This document shows positions 47,743-57,623 of a stretch of DNA of 64,000 bases, piece after piece. Each line of letters starts with the position of its first letter. The first letter of the stretch is position 1. Origin of the DNA: Nocardia farcinica (GTDB taxonomy: Bacteria > Actinomycetota > Actinomycetes > Mycobacteriales > Mycobacteriaceae); assembly GCF_001182745.1 (NCBI RefSeq), contig NZ_LN868939.1, positions 1,984,001 through 2,048,000 on the forward strand. Direction: 5' to 3'. The notes beneath the pieces are model-generated. The model was given only the letters and a program-made list of their open reading frames with translations. It was not told the DNA's origin and did not search any database. The translations under genes were made by a program, and so were the position numbers.

Positions 47743-49445
47743 AACGGCGCTCCCGTCACGTCGGGGGAGTGCGCGGCGGAGTCGGCGGCGGCGCCGTTGC
47801 CGCCACCGACCCCGTGCCCGGCGGCGCTGCCGTGCCCGTCCGCCGAACCGTTCGGCGAGGGCACCAGCCCCGCGGTGCTCTTGCCGTCCCAGTTCAACAG
47901 GTTGATCCGCCCCGACTTGCCCGCGGGCGCGGCCTCGTTGGTGTCGGTGAGATGGAACTTCTCCACCATCTGGTCGAAGGCGGTCATCCCCGGCCCGCCG
48001 TCGGTGTCGAGGCTGCACCCGGTGGCCAGCGAGTCCAGTTCGTGGGCGCGCGCGGTGGCGCCCTGCGGGATGACGTACCGGTCCTCGTACTTGGCGATGG
48101 CCAGCAGTCGGTACAGCGCCTCGATCTCCTCCGGCTCCAGCCGCACCGACGGCGCGATCGCCGGATCGGGCTCCTCGCCGAGGTTCACCGAGCGCATGAA
48201 CGAGCGCATGCCCGCCAGTCGCTGCAACGCCGCCCGCACCGGACCCACCTCACCGGCGGTGAACAGTTCGGCCAGGTACTCCACCGGGATGCGCAGTGCG
48301 TCGATCGCGCCGAACAGGTTGCGCGCGTCCTCACCGTCGTGGCCGGTCTCGGTGAGCACGTCCACCACCGGCGACAGCGGCGGCACGTACCAGACCATCG
48401 GCATGGTCCGGTACTCCGGATGCAGCGGCAGCGCGATCTGGTAGTCGACGATCAGCCGGTAGACCGGCGAATCCTGCGCGGCCTGAAGCCAATCCGGTGA
48501 GATACCGGCCCGCTCCGCCTCGGCGATCACGCGCGGGTCGTGCGGGTTGAGGAACACACCCAGCTGCGCCGGGTACAGGTCGGCGGTGTCGGTGACGGAG
48601 GCGGCCTCGAGCACCTTGTCCGCGTCGTAGAGCATCACGCCGATGTAGCGCAACCTGCCCACGCAGGTCTCCGAGCACACCGTCGGGATGCCGACCTCCA
48701 CCCGCGGGTAGCAGAAGGTGCACTTCTCGGCCTTGCCGGTCTTGTGGTTGAAGTAGATCTTCTTGTACGGGCAGCCGGTGACGCACTGGCGCCAACCGCG
48801 GCAGGCGTCCTGGTCGACGAGCACGATGCCGTCCTCGGCGCGCTTGTAGATCGCGCCGGAGGGGCACGAGGCCGCGCACGAGGGGTTGAGGCAGTGCTCG
48901 CAGATGCGCGGCAGGTAGAACATGAAGGTCTGCTCGAACTCGAGTTTCACCTGCTCGGACAGCCGGTTCAGCAGCGGGTCGCGGCCCACCTGCTCCGGGC
49001 CCGAACCCAGGTCGTCGTCCCAGTTGGCGCCCCAGGTCACCTGGGTGTCCGCGCCGGTGATCAGCGACTTGGGCCGCGCCACCGGGGTGGTGTCGGTGGG
49101 CGGGGCGGACAGCAGGTTGTCGTACTCGTAGCTCCACGGGTCGTAGTAGTCCGACACCGTGGGCAGATCGGGGTTGGCGAAGATGTTGAGCAACCGCTTC
49201 ATCCGCGACCCGGATTTCAGGGTGAGCTTGCCGCGCTTGGTGAGCGTCCAGCCGCCCTTCCATTTCTCCTGGTCCTGGTACTGCCGGGGATAGCCCTGCC
49301 CGGGCCGGGTCTCGACGTTGTTGAACCAGACGTACTCGGTGCCGCCGCGATTGGTCCAGGCCTGTTTGCAGGTGACCGAGCAGGTGTGGCAGCCGATGCA
49401 CTTGTCGAGGTTCATCACCATCGCCAGCTGTGCCATGACGCGCAT
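47739..49445 (-). CDS. narH: Respiratory nitrate reductase beta subunit NarH
   Basis: A 568-aa iron-sulfur subunit passing electrons from NarI to NarG. Four cluster-binding sets are visible: CIGCHTC, CEHCLNPSCAASC, CRGWRQCVTGC (Trp in place of one Cys, as for the [3Fe-4S] cluster) and CTFC. The C-terminus beyond about residue 510 is Gly/Ala/His-rich and probably disordered. The ATG at 49445 lies 1 bp after the narG stop. Confidence 0.95.
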   Translation of the reverse strand: MRVMAQLAMVMNLDKCIGCHTCSVTCKQAWTNRGGTEYVWFNNVETRPGQGYPRQYQDQEKWKGGWTLTKRGKLTLKSGSRMKRLLNIFANPDLPTVSDYYDPWSYEYDNLLSAPPTDTTPVARPKSLITGADTQVTWGANWDDDLGSGPEQVGRDPLLNRLSEQVKLEFEQTFMFYLPRICEHCLNPSCAASCPSGAIYKRAEDGIVLVDQDACRGWRQCVTGCPYKKIYFNHKTGKAEKCTFCYPRVEVGIPTVCSETCVGRLRYIGVMLYDADKVLEAASVTDTADLYPAQLGVFLNPHDPRVIAEAERAGISPDWLQAAQDSPVYRLIVDYQIALPLHPEYRTMPMVWYVPPLSPVVDVLTETGHDGEDARNLFGAIDALRIPVEYLAELFTAGEVGPVRAALQRLAGMRSFMRSVNLGEEPDPAIAPSVRLEPEEIEALYRLLAIAKYEDRYVIPQGATARAHELDSLATGCSLDTDGGPGMTAFDQMVEKFHLTDTNEAAPAGKSGRINLLNWDGKSTAGLVPSPNGSADGHGSAAGHGVGGGNGAAADSAAHSPDVTGAPL

Positions 49446-49446
49446 G

Positions 49447-52400
49447 TCAGTACTCCACTTCCTGGGACCGGCGGCGAATGGTCGTCACCTCGTCGCGCTG
49501 ATTACCGGTGGGTCCGTGGTAGTTCAGCGCGAAGGACTGTTGGGCGTAACCGCCGATGAGATGGGAGGGCTTGATCATGATCCGGGTCAGCGCGTTGTGG
49601 ATGCCGCCGCGCTTGCCCTTGCCGACCCGCTCGGTGGGCGTGGGCCAGTCGAATCCGCTCGGGTCGGTGCCCTCGATGCGCGGCACGTCCACCGCGCGGT
49701 CCTGGGCGTGATACATGAACACGGTGCCCTCGGGCATGCGGTGCGAGACGATCGCGCGGGCGACCACGACGCCGTTGCGGTTGACCGCCTCGATCCAGTC
49801 GTTGTCGCGCACGCCGATCTTGGCCGCGTCCCGGTCCGACATCCAGATCGTCTGCCCGCCGCGCGAGAGCGTCAGCATGTGCAGGTTGTCCTGGTAGGCG
49901 GAGTGGATGGACCACTTGGAGTGCGGGGTCAGATAGCGCACCGTCACACCGCGTTCGGAGACCTCCCCGACGCCGGGCTCCCGGAACAGCGCGGTCATGT
50001 CCAGCGGCGGCCGGAAGATCGGCAGCTGCTCGCCGAGTTCGATCATCCAGTCGTGGTCGAGGTAGAAGTGCTGGCGGCCGGTGAGGGTGTGCCAGGGCTT
50101 GAGCCGTTCGGTGTTGATGGTGAACGGTGAGTACCGCCGCCCGCCGGTTTCGCTGCCCGACCACTCCGGGGAGGTGATCACCGGCACCGGCCGGGCCTGG
50201 GTGTCGGCGAAGGTGATCCGCTTCCCCTCGGCCTCGGCGGCCAGATCGGCGAGCCGAGTGCCGGTGCGCCGCTCGAGGGCGTGGAAGCCCTCGACCGCGA
50301 GCCGGCCGTTGGTGGTGCCCGACAGCGCCAGGATCGCCTCGGCGGCGTGGGTGTCCTTGGCCAGCGAGGGGCGGCCCCGCGCCACCCCCGACACCACGGT
50401 GCCGTTCACCCCGGCCAGGTACTCCACCTCGGCGTCGGGCAGCGTCGTGACGCCCTTGGTCGTCAGGCCCAGCTGCTCGACCAGCGGGCCGAGCGCGGCC
50501 ATCTTCTCGGCCAGTTTCGGGTAGTCGCGCTCGACCATCACCAGCTTCGGCATGGTCTTGCCCGGAATCGGCTCGCACTCGCCGGCTTTCCAGTCGAGCA
50601 CGCGGCCACCGGCCTGGGCGAGCGCGTCGGGGGAGTCGTGTTGCAACGGCACCGCGACGATGTCCTTGCGCACCCCCAGGTGCTTCTCGGCCATCCAGGA
50701 GAACCCGCGCGCGATCCGGTGGAACGCCTCGAAATCGGTCTTGGCCTCCCACGGCGGGGAGATCGCCGGCGAGAAGGCGTGCACGAACGGGTGCATGTCG
50801 GTGGAGGACAGATCGTGCTTCTCGTACCAGGTGGCCGCGGGGAGCACGATGTCGGAGAACAGCGTGGTGCTGGTCATCCGGAAATCCAGGCTCAGCAGCA
50901 GATCCAGCTTGCCGGTGGCGGCCTGCTCGCGCCAGACCAGTTCCTGCGGGCGCACGCCGGTGGCGTCGGTGGTCTGCAGGTTGGCGTCCGCGCCGAGCAG
51001 GTGACGGTGGAAGTACTCGTTGCCCTTGCCGGAGGAGCCGAGCAGATTGGCCCGCCACACCGTCAGACAGCGCGGGAAGTTCTCCGGGGCGTCGGGGTCC
51101 TCGCAGGCGAAACGCAGGTTCTGCGCCTTCAGTTCGGCCACCACGTGATCGGCGGCGGCCACGCCCTTCGCCTCGGCCTCGTCGGCCAGGTCGAGCGGGT
51201 TGCGGTCGAAGGTCGGGTAGCTCGGCATCCAGCCCAGCCGGCTGGCCAGCGCGATGTTGTCGGCGGCGGTGCGCCCGGCGAAGCGGCCCTTGCCCAGCGG
51301 CGAGGCGAACGATTCGGCGGTGAACGGGTCGTAGCGCCACTGGTCGTTGGTCAGGTACCAGAACACCGTGCCCTGCATCTGGCGCGGCGGCCGCTGCCAG
51401 TCCAGACCGAAGGCCAGCGTCGCCCAGCCGGTCACGGGACGGCACTTCTCCTGCCCGACGTAGTGCGCCCAGCCACCGCCGTTGACGCCCTGGCAGCCGG
51501 TGAGCAGCGTCAGGGTGAAGAACGCGCGGTAGATCTGGTCGGAGTGGAACCAGTGGTTGGTGCCTGCGCCCATCAGGATCATCGACCGGCCGCCGGAGCG
51601 TTCGGCATTGTCGGCGAATTCCCGGGCGATGCGCTCGGCCTGCACGGCCGGGACACCGGTGATGGTCTCCTGCCAGGCCGGGGTGTAGGGGGCGGTGGCG
51701 TCGTCGTAACCGGTCGGCCAGTCGCCGGGTAGACCCGCGCGGCCCACGCCGTATTGGGCGAGCAACAGATCGAACACCGTGGTCACCCGCCGCCCCGCGA
51801 CGGTCACCGTCGGCACGCCGCGCACCAGCACGCCCGGCTGGTCGGCGTCGTAGCGCGGCAGTCGGACCGCGACCGGTTCGGCGTCGGCGCGGCCGTACAG
51901 GGTCAGCAGCGGTTCGACGCCCTCGAGGTCGAGGTTCCACCGGCCCGCGTCGGATTCGGTGAAGCGGTGGCCCAGCGAACCGTTGGGCACCACCGGCATG
52001 CCGTCGGCCTCGAGCAGCACCGGCTTGTGCGCGGCGTTGTCGTCGACGCGGCCCAGATCGGCGGCGGTGAGGAACTTGCCCGCCAGCGCGCCGTCGTGGT
52101 GGTAGTTCCCTTCGGCGTCCCAACCCCGCGGGTCGTCGAGGCAGACCAGGTAGGGCAGGTCGGTGTAGCGGGTGACGTAGTCGAGGAACCGCGGGGTGGC
52201 GCGCTCGACGAAGAACTCCCGCAGGATCACGTGCCCCATCGACATGGCAAGGGCGGCATCGGTTCCGGGGCGGGCCGCGACCCACTCGTCGGCGAACTTG
52301 GTGTTGTCGGCATAGTCCGGGGAGACCACCACCACCTTCTGGCCCCGGTAGCGCGCCTCGGTCATGTAGTGCGCGTCCGGGGTGCGGGTCACCGGGACGT

Positions 52401-53229
52401 TGGAGCCCCACATGATCAGGTATCCGGCGTCGAACCAGTCCGCCGATTCCGGCACGTCGGTCTGGTCGCCGAACACCTGCGGCGAGGCCACCGGCAGATC
52501 GGCGTACCAGTCGTAGAACGACAGCATCGAGCCGCCGAGCAGCGAGATGAACCGCGCCCCGACCGCGTGGCTCACCATCGACATGGCCGGAATCGGCGAG
52601 AAACCGGCCACCCGGTCCGGTCCGTACTTCTTGATCGTGTGCACGTGGGCGGCGGCGGCGATCTCGGCCGCCTCCCACCACTCGGCGCGCACGAAACCGC
52701 CCTTACCGCGCGCGGATTTGTAGCGCGCCGCCTTCTCCGGGGCCTCGACCACGTCGGCCCAGGCCAGGACCGGGTCCTTGAGCCGCTCCTTGGCCTCGCG
52801 ATAGAGCTCGAGCAGCGTGCCGCGCACGTACGGGTAGCGCACGCGGGCAGGGGAATAGGTGTACCAGGAGAACGACGCGCCCCGGGGGCAGCCGCGCGGC
52901 TCGTACTCCGGCTTGTCGGCGCCCACCGAGGGATAGTCGGTCTGCTGCGACTCCCAGGTGATCACGCCGTCCTTGACGTAGATCTTCCACGAGCACGAGC
53001 CGGTGCAGTTCACGCCGTGGGTGGACCGCACCACCTTGTCGTGTGCCCAGCGGTCGCGGTAGAACTCGTCGGCGGCGCGGCCGCCGACCTTGTGCAGGGA
53101 GCGTTGATCCGCCGACACCTCACCGCGCTGGAAGTACCGGCCCAGCCGGAGCAGGGCATCGCCCGCGTCGGCCGGGCGCGACGGCACCCCGTCCGCGGAT
53201 GCCGAATGTGAAGTGCGCGAATGAACCAC
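49447..53229 (-). CDS. narG: Respiratory nitrate reductase alpha subunit NarG
   Basis: A 1260-aa molybdenum enzyme reducing nitrate to nitrite on the cytoplasmic face. The FS0 [4Fe-4S] ligands are His71, Cys75, Cys79 and Cys114, and the molybdenum Asp is in SFYDWYADLP. No twin-arginine export signal is present, which fits the cytoplasm-facing type. The GTG at 53229 follows AAGGGGG and was preferred to upstream in-frame codons that read into the leader. It heads narGHJI, which needs MobA-MoeA and MoeZ products. Confidence 0.95.
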   Translation of the reverse strand: MVHSRTSHSASADGVPSRPADAGDALLRLGRYFQRGEVSADQRSLHKVGGRAADEFYRDRWAHDKVVRSTHGVNCTGSCSWKIYVKDGVITWESQQTDYPSVGADKPEYEPRGCPRGASFSWYTYSPARVRYPYVRGTLLELYREAKERLKDPVLAWADVVEAPEKAARYKSARGKGGFVRAEWWEAAEIAAAAHVHTIKKYGPDRVAGFSPIPAMSMVSHAVGARFISLLGGSMLSFYDWYADLPVASPQVFGDQTDVPESADWFDAGYLIMWGSNVPVTRTPDAHYMTEARYRGQKVVVVSPDYADNTKFADEWVAARPGTDAALAMSMGHVILREFFVERATPRFLDYVTRYTDLPYLVCLDDPRGWDAEGNYHHDGALAGKFLTAADLGRVDDNAAHKPVLLEADGMPVVPNGSLGHRFTESDAGRWNLDLEGVEPLLTLYGRADAEPVAVRLPRYDADQPGVLVRGVPTVTVAGRRVTTVFDLLLAQYGVGRAGLPGDWPTGYDDATAPYTPAWQETITGVPAVQAERIAREFADNAERSGGRSMILMGAGTNHWFHSDQIYRAFFTLTLLTGCQGVNGGGWAHYVGQEKCRPVTGWATLAFGLDWQRPPRQMQGTVFWYLTNDQWRYDPFTAESFASPLGKGRFAGRTAADNIALASRLGWMPSYPTFDRNPLDLADEAEAKGVAAADHVVAELKAQNLRFACEDPDAPENFPRCLTVWRANLLGSSGKGNEYFHRHLLGADANLQTTDATGVRPQELVWREQAATGKLDLLLSLDFRMTSTTLFSDIVLPAATWYEKHDLSSTDMHPFVHAFSPAISPPWEAKTDFEAFHRIARGFSWMAEKHLGVRKDIVAVPLQHDSPDALAQAGGRVLDWKAGECEPIPGKTMPKLVMVERDYPKLAEKMAALGPLVEQLGLTTKGVTTLPDAEVEYLAGVNGTVVSGVARGRPSLAKDTHAAEAILALSGTTNGRLAVEGFHALERRTGTRLADLAAEAEGKRITFADTQARPVPVITSPEWSGSETGGRRYSPFTINTERLKPWHTLTGRQHFYLDHDWMIELGEQLPIFRPPLDMTALFREPGVGEVSERGVTVRYLTPHSKWSIHSAYQDNLHMLTLSRGGQTIWMSDRDAAKIGVRDNDWIEAVNRNGVVVARAIVSHRMPEGTVFMYHAQDRAVDVPRIEGTDPSGFDWPTPTERVGKGKRGGIHNALTRIMIKPSHLIGGYAQQSFALNYHGPTGNQRDEVTTIRRRSQEVEY

Positions 53230-53305
53230 GACGCCCCCTTCGAGCGGTGAGATCGGGTGGTTGCACCGACTGTAAGGAGGGCGGCAGGCGCGTCCAAACG
53301 AATCT

Positions 53306-53333
53306 CTCACACCGCGCTCGGAGCGCGGGTGAG
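53306..53333 (-). repeat. Inverted repeat in the narG leader
   Basis: CTCAC-A-CCGCGCTC pairs with GAGCGCGG-GTGAG, giving 13 pairs with one bulged A, about 80 bp upstream of the narG start. It could be a protein-binding dyad or an RNA hairpin in the 5' leader. Confidence 0.55.
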
Positions 53334-53464
53334 CTGTGAGATCGCGGCAACGTCGTGGTCACCCGGCCCGGCGGCGCCGCTCGCACCGGGTGGGGCGCGA
53401 CCTGCGGTTATCGCCGGGGAACGGGGTTGGCCGGGGCGGGTGCGGTACCCGGCGCCCCGATCCG

Positions 53465-53480
53465 GTGAATCTTTGGAAAC
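53465..53480. promoter_or_regulatory. Candidate GlnR half-site upstream of narG
   Basis: GTGAA-N6-GAAAC matches 9 of the 10 consensus positions (the variable third base counted as a match), but no second pair follows at the expected 6-bp spacing. Weak on its own. Confidence 0.3.
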
Positions 53481-54209
53481 CGGGGCTTCTCGGGCACTTT
53501 ACAATCGTTAACACAATCCGGGCGGTCGGCTCGGGACGCCCGCTGTGGCCGGGCGCACCGCGACGGGATGTTCGCCGCGTGTTCACCCGACGGTGTGCGG
53601 ACACCGGGAAGACCCGCGTTTACCGCCGCGACCGGCCCGCCGCGCGGGTGTCCTGGCCCGCGCGCTCGCCCTCGCCGCCGAGTAGACGCACGCGAATGCG
53701 CACGCGATCCGGTCGCGTCGTTTCCGCGCCGAAGTTGCCACTCGCCCCATCGTGCGGGTTGTCGGCTGAATTTCGCTGGTAATGGCTCTGTTTCGAAAAC
53801 GGCTGGGTAATAGCTCTCCACCGGCCGCTACGGTAGGGTGAGCGGCGCGTAGATCGAGGACTGTTCGGTTCGGCTCAGGAGCGTTGGGTGCGGGACGCGG
53901 GAGTCGTCGCGGAGGGGCGCGACGAGACGGTGCACGGTGCGCCGACCGCTCCCGGGCGTCCGCGTGAGCCGCCCGTTCGTATATCCGTGTCCGCCGGTCC
54001 CATTCGTTCGGGGAGCATTGCCGATAGTTTGCTGATTTGGCTAATTGCTGCCGAATATTTCGGAGATCAATCAGTTAAAATCCCCGTTCATGGGCATTCG
54101 TCCGATACCCGTCTGATTCGAGTGGCCGCGATTCCCGTCGCGCGGCGGGCCTGCCGGGTGGAGCAACGCACAACACGATACGTCTACGGTCCTCGAGGAG
54201 CGGATTGCT

Positions 54210-55034
54210 GTGGCACACAAGTCGATCGATGCCGGACCCGGAGATCTGCTGCGCCCGCCGAGCTTCGGCGGCCTGCTGCGCAAGCTGCGTGACGAGCGCC
54301 GTATTTCCCGGGAAAAGCTGGCATTCGCGGCCGGGGTGAGCGCCAGCTACATCACCCACCTGGAGGGCGGCGACCGCGAGCACCCCACCAAGGCGGTGGT
54401 GGAAGCGCTGGTCGGTTACCTGGATCGGATCAGCCCGCTCACCGCCGCCGAACGCAGGCACCTCTACGACCTGGCCGGCCTGTCCGAGGACGCCTATCCC
54501 AGCGTCGAGGAGCTGCGCGCCGACATCGGCGAGGCCACCAGGGCGGGCCTGGCGGTGCACGAGCCGAACCCCGCCGCCTACCTCGACACCCGCTGGAACC
54601 TCTTGTATTGCAACGACACCTACGCGGCCACCTTTCCCGGCCTGGCCGAGGACGTGAACATCCTGCACTGGCTGTTCGGCAACGAGATCTCCCGGCAGGT
54701 ACTGGTCGAATGGCAGCGGGAAGCGGTGCTGACGGTGGAATGGTTGCGCGGCCTCATCGGGCAGTCCGGGGACACGCGGTGGTCCGCCGACCTGCTGGCC
54801 GACCTCGGCCGGTTCCCGGAGTTCCGCGCCATCTGGGCCGCGGGCGGCACCGTCTACGGCCGCGACAGCCCGGACATGCACCTGCGTGACGTACGGACCG
54901 GCGAGTGCTTCACCCTCGCCGTGCAGATGTTCCGGCTGGATTCGGGCAGCCATCCCGGCCGGGTGCAGTTCTTCCTCGGCATCCGCAACGCCTGCCCGAA
55001 CACCGGCGCCCCGCATCCCGCCGCGGCGGGTTAG
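54210..55034 (+). CDS. XRE-type regulator with MmyB-like ligand domain
   Basis: A 274-aa protein. Residues about 18-80 are a helix-turn-helix of the Cro/CI type (FGGLLRKLRDERRISREKLA, then GVSASYITHLEGGDR). Residues about 105-255 match the MmyB-like PAS-type domain (AAYLDTRWNLLYCNDTYAATF, later ADLGRFPEFRAIWAA) that binds small molecules in actinomycete regulators. The start is a GTG. It is divergent from narG across a long gap and lies 374 bp upstream of an unknown gene. No target is evident. Confidence 0.85.
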   Translation: MAHKSIDAGPGDLLRPPSFGGLLRKLRDERRISREKLAFAAGVSASYITHLEGGDREHPTKAVVEALVGYLDRISPLTAAERRHLYDLAGLSEDAYPSVEELRADIGEATRAGLAVHEPNPAAYLDTRWNLLYCNDTYAATFPGLAEDVNILHWLFGNEISRQVLVEWQREAVLTVEWLRGLIGQSGDTRWSADLLADLGRFPEFRAIWAAGGTVYGRDSPDMHLRDVRTGECFTLAVQMFRLDSGSHPGRVQFFLGIRNACPNTGAPHPAAAG

Positions 55035-55408
55035 ACCCCCGCCGCCGTTCCGATACCTATTCGTTACCCGGCAATTGCGCAGCACAGAGGCGGTTCCGTG
55101 CCGGATCACAGGAAACCCGGGCGCGGATCGCACGAATGTCACGATGCGTCGCTGTCCCGGCGGATATGGTGACGAAATGCGTTGCCGGAGAAATGCGGAA
55201 CCGGATGCGTGCCGCGCCCCGCGGGCAGTTGCACTGGCCGGTGTAAGTACTTCGCAGGGCACGCGAGATCGAATGGATCAACTGGACATCAGGCAACGAA
55301 ACGTATTCGATCCGTTTATCGCCGGCACCGGGAATTGGGCGGCAGCGCAGGGGATCGGCACCGGGGGCGGCGACGGATTGCGCGAACATTGCGGGGAGTG
55401 AGTGCTTC
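55035..55408. other. 374-bp intergenic region
   Basis: Somewhat AT-richer than its surroundings. No coding frame has good composition and I see no hairpin or dyad; it presumably carries the promoter of the 312-aa protein. Confidence 0.45.
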
Positions 55409-56347
55409 ATGGTCGATGACATCGGATTGGTACCCCACATCTCGCTCGCGGCGGCCGCCGACTGCACCAACGGCACCTTCGCGGTCTGCGGCGACGAGGG
55501 CCGCGCCCTCTGGTACGGCCCGTTCCTGGACAGCGACGCCGACCACCCGCACGGGGACCGGTTCGCCGGCACCATGGCCGCCGCGGCGCGCGCGGTCTGG
55601 CTGGCCGGCCGCGCCCGCGCCGACGCGGGGCACAGCGAGGCGACGCTACACCTGGTGCTGACCGATCCCGACGTCGACACCGTCACCCTGGCCTGTGCGG
55701 CCGCCATGTCCGGCCTGGTCCTGGACCTGGTGATCTCCGAGGACAACCCGGCCCTGGACTGGTGCCAGGTCTTCGGCAGCCTCGATTGGAATCCGGGCGC
55801 GCTGGTGAATCTGGTGGACGCGGAGGCGCCGGACGGGCGGCTGGGCAGGCATCTGCGGGCGGTGGACAGCTACCCGTATGCGAACGATGAACCGAAGGAG
55901 GCGTTTCCCATGATCCGCACTTCAGGTGAGGGCGCCGGACCGGTCGAGCAGGACGCGAGCATGGAACTGCGTTCGGCGCTCGAGGCGCTGCTCCTGCACG
56001 ACGCCGTCGGCATCGACGCCAAGATGCGCCACGCGATCGCGGCGACCGTGCACCTGGCGGTCGACACCCCGCACGGCCCGCCCGACGACGCCGAGGAATT
56101 CCTCGGCAGGCTCGACGCGTCGTGGCTGATCGCGGCGTGGGCAGGCCACGACACCGAGATGTCGCTCATCGCCACCCTGGCCGCGGGCGACGTGCCCGCG
56201 CTGTCGTGGTGCGAGCTGATGTTCACCACGGCACTGGCACCGTGGTCCACCAACCCGGCGGCGGTGCAGGCCCGCCGGATCTTCGACGCCGTACCCGCGG
56301 GCCGCCTCGGCGCGGTGCTGCCCCAGGCCCGCGTGTTCGGCGCCTAG
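55409..56347 (+). CDS. Conserved-looking protein of unknown function
   Basis: A 312-aa soluble, acidic protein. The first half alternates strands and helices (HISLAAAADCTNGTFAVCGD, LHLVLTDPDVDTVTLACAAA), and the second half is helical and Trp-rich (LDASWLIAAWAGHD, ALSWCELMFTTALAPW). Four or more Cys are scattered without a metal motif. I do not recognise the family; a DUF4192-like resemblance was considered but not supported by a motif. GGGGAG lies about 10 nt before the ATG. It ends 5 bp from the convergent mtnC. Confidence 0.65.
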   Translation: MVDDIGLVPHISLAAAADCTNGTFAVCGDEGRALWYGPFLDSDADHPHGDRFAGTMAAAARAVWLAGRARADAGHSEATLHLVLTDPDVDTVTLACAAAMSGLVLDLVISEDNPALDWCQVFGSLDWNPGALVNLVDAEAPDGRLGRHLRAVDSYPYANDEPKEAFPMIRTSGEGAGPVEQDASMELRSALEALLLHDAVGIDAKMRHAIAATVHLAVDTPHGPPDDAEEFLGRLDASWLIAAWAGHDTEMSLIATLAAGDVPALSWCELMFTTALAPWSTNPAAVQARRIFDAVPAGRLGAVLPQARVFGA

Positions 56348-56352
56348 GCGCG

Positions 56353-57051
56353 TCAGGACACCGGCGTCCGCGCGAGGTCGAGCTCGTCGAAGGAGCCGAT
56401 CCAGCGGTGCGGTGGTCGCGGCGGGTTGGGTTCGCCCGGCCGGTGGACACCCACGGCCGACCAGCCCGCCGCCACCGCGGCGTCGAGTTCGTCGGCATGG
56501 TCGGACAGGAACAGCAGCTGCCCGGCCTCGACCCCGAGCGCCTCGGCGATGCGCCGATACGACCCCGCCTCGCGCTTCGGGCCCGCCGTCGTCAGGTCGA
56601 AATGCGCGCTGATCAACGAGCCCAGCTCGCCGCCGCGGGCATGGGCGAACCAATCCCGCTGATTGCGAAGCGAACCCGAGGAGTACACGCAGAGGCGGTG
56701 CCCGGCGGCGTGCCAGGCGCGCAACGCGGGCGGCACGTCGGGGAAGAACTCGCCGTGCAGCGCCCCGGTGGCGAAGCCCTCGTGACAGATCAGGCCCTGC
56801 GCCTCCTTCAACGGCTCGGCCTTGACGTCGGAACCCAGCCACTCCCGCAGGATCCGGGCGACCTCGTCGGTATCGGCGTCGGGCCGTCCGGCCAGCTCCC
56901 GGGTCGCGGCCAGGATCGGCGCGGCCGCGTCGTCGCGGTGCCGCGCCAGCCACTCGGGCAGCCTGGCCCGGGTGTACCCGTAGAGATCCTCGCGGACCGC
57001 GCTGGTGGGGCTGGTGGTGCCCTCGATGTCGAGAACGATCGCGGTGGTCAC
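56353..57051 (-). CDS. mtnC: Enolase-phosphatase E1 (methionine salvage)
   Basis: A 232-aa HAD-superfamily enzyme that enolises and dephosphorylates diketo-methylthiopentyl phosphate to acireductone. The nucleophile is in VLDIEGTTSP, the second motif is VYSSGSLRNQ, and FLSDHADELDAA is the acidic motif. The GTG overlaps the mtnD stop as GTGA. Last gene of the salvage operon. Confidence 0.92.
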   Translation of the reverse strand: MTTAIVLDIEGTTSPTSAVREDLYGYTRARLPEWLARHRDDAAAPILAATRELAGRPDADTDEVARILREWLGSDVKAEPLKEAQGLICHEGFATGALHGEFFPDVPPALRAWHAAGHRLCVYSSGSLRNQRDWFAHARGGELGSLISAHFDLTTAGPKREAGSYRRIAEALGVEAGQLLFLSDHADELDAAVAAGWSAVGVHRPGEPNPPRPPHRWIGSFDELDLARTPVS

Positions 57052-57623
57052 GGCGCGGTGAGCAGGTCGTCGAGGGTGGGGAAGCCCGCGCTGATGCGGT
57101 CGCCGGTGAAGTCGCCGACCCAGCCGTCGGCCTCCTCGAAGAACCGCACGGCGATGAAGTCGGGGCGCTCGCCCATGTCGAACCAGTGCAGCGTGCCCGC
57201 CGGCACCGACATCAGGTCGCCGCCCTCGCACACCACGGCCAACACCTCGGCGCCGAGGTGCAGGTAGAAGCACCCGCGACCGGCGGCGAAGAAGCGCACC
57301 TCGTCCTCGGCGTGCCGGTGCTCGTCGAGGAACTTGGTGCGCGCGGCCCGCGCGGTCTGCGGCCACTGCGGGTCCGCGTCGTCGGGGTGGATGCGGGCGA
57401 CGTCGATGTGGCGGTAGCGGCCGTCGGCGTTCAGCGCGGCGATCCGGTCGGCGTAGTGGGCGAGCAGGTCGTCGGAGGACAGCGCGGCGGCGTCGTCGAG
57501 CACCGGCCAGCGGTCGAACGTGATGCCGTGCGCGGCCAGTTCCGCCGCGACGGCGGCCTCCTCGGTCGTGCGCAGCCGCACCCGGGCGGCGTCGTCGGCG
57601 GCCATCACCTGCAACAGGGTCAT
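57048..57623 (-). CDS. mtnD: Acireductone dioxygenase
   Basis: A 191-aa cupin that converts acireductone to the keto acid of methionine (with Fe) or off-pathway products (with Ni). The metal ligands are in EHRHAEDEVRFF (His-x-His-x4-Glu) and the later His in VPAGTLHWFD. The ATG overlaps the mtnAB stop as ATGA. Confidence 0.94.
   Translation of the reverse strand: MTLLQVMAADDAARVRLRTTEEAAVAAELAAHGITFDRWPVLDDAAALSSDDLLAHYADRIAALNADGRYRHIDVARIHPDDADPQWPQTARAARTKFLDEHRHAEDEVRFFAAGRGCFYLHLGAEVLAVVCEGGDLMSVPAGTLHWFDMGERPDFIAVRFFEEADGWVGDFTGDRISAGFPTLDDLLTAP

Larger units (their letters stand above)
53230..54209. other. 980-bp divergent regulatory region upstream of narG
   Basis: No convincing gene: the ORF at 53888-54292 has poor composition and no start signals. 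The region holds a hairpin-forming repeat (53306-53333), a GlnR-like half site (53465-53480), an AT-rich patch at 53495-53520 with GTTAAC, and another AT-rich patch at 54010-54100 whose TAAAAT (54076-54081) may be the -10 of the XRE gene. Confidence 0.5.

Noticed and set aside
53888..54292. A 134-codon ORF upstream of the XRE regulator
   Set aside because: It runs through promoter-like AT-rich sequence, has atypical composition and overlaps the regulator start out of frame.
55057..55746. A 229-codon minus-strand ORF
   Set aside because: It overlaps the start of the better-supported 312-aa protein and is Ser/Arg-rich without domain features.
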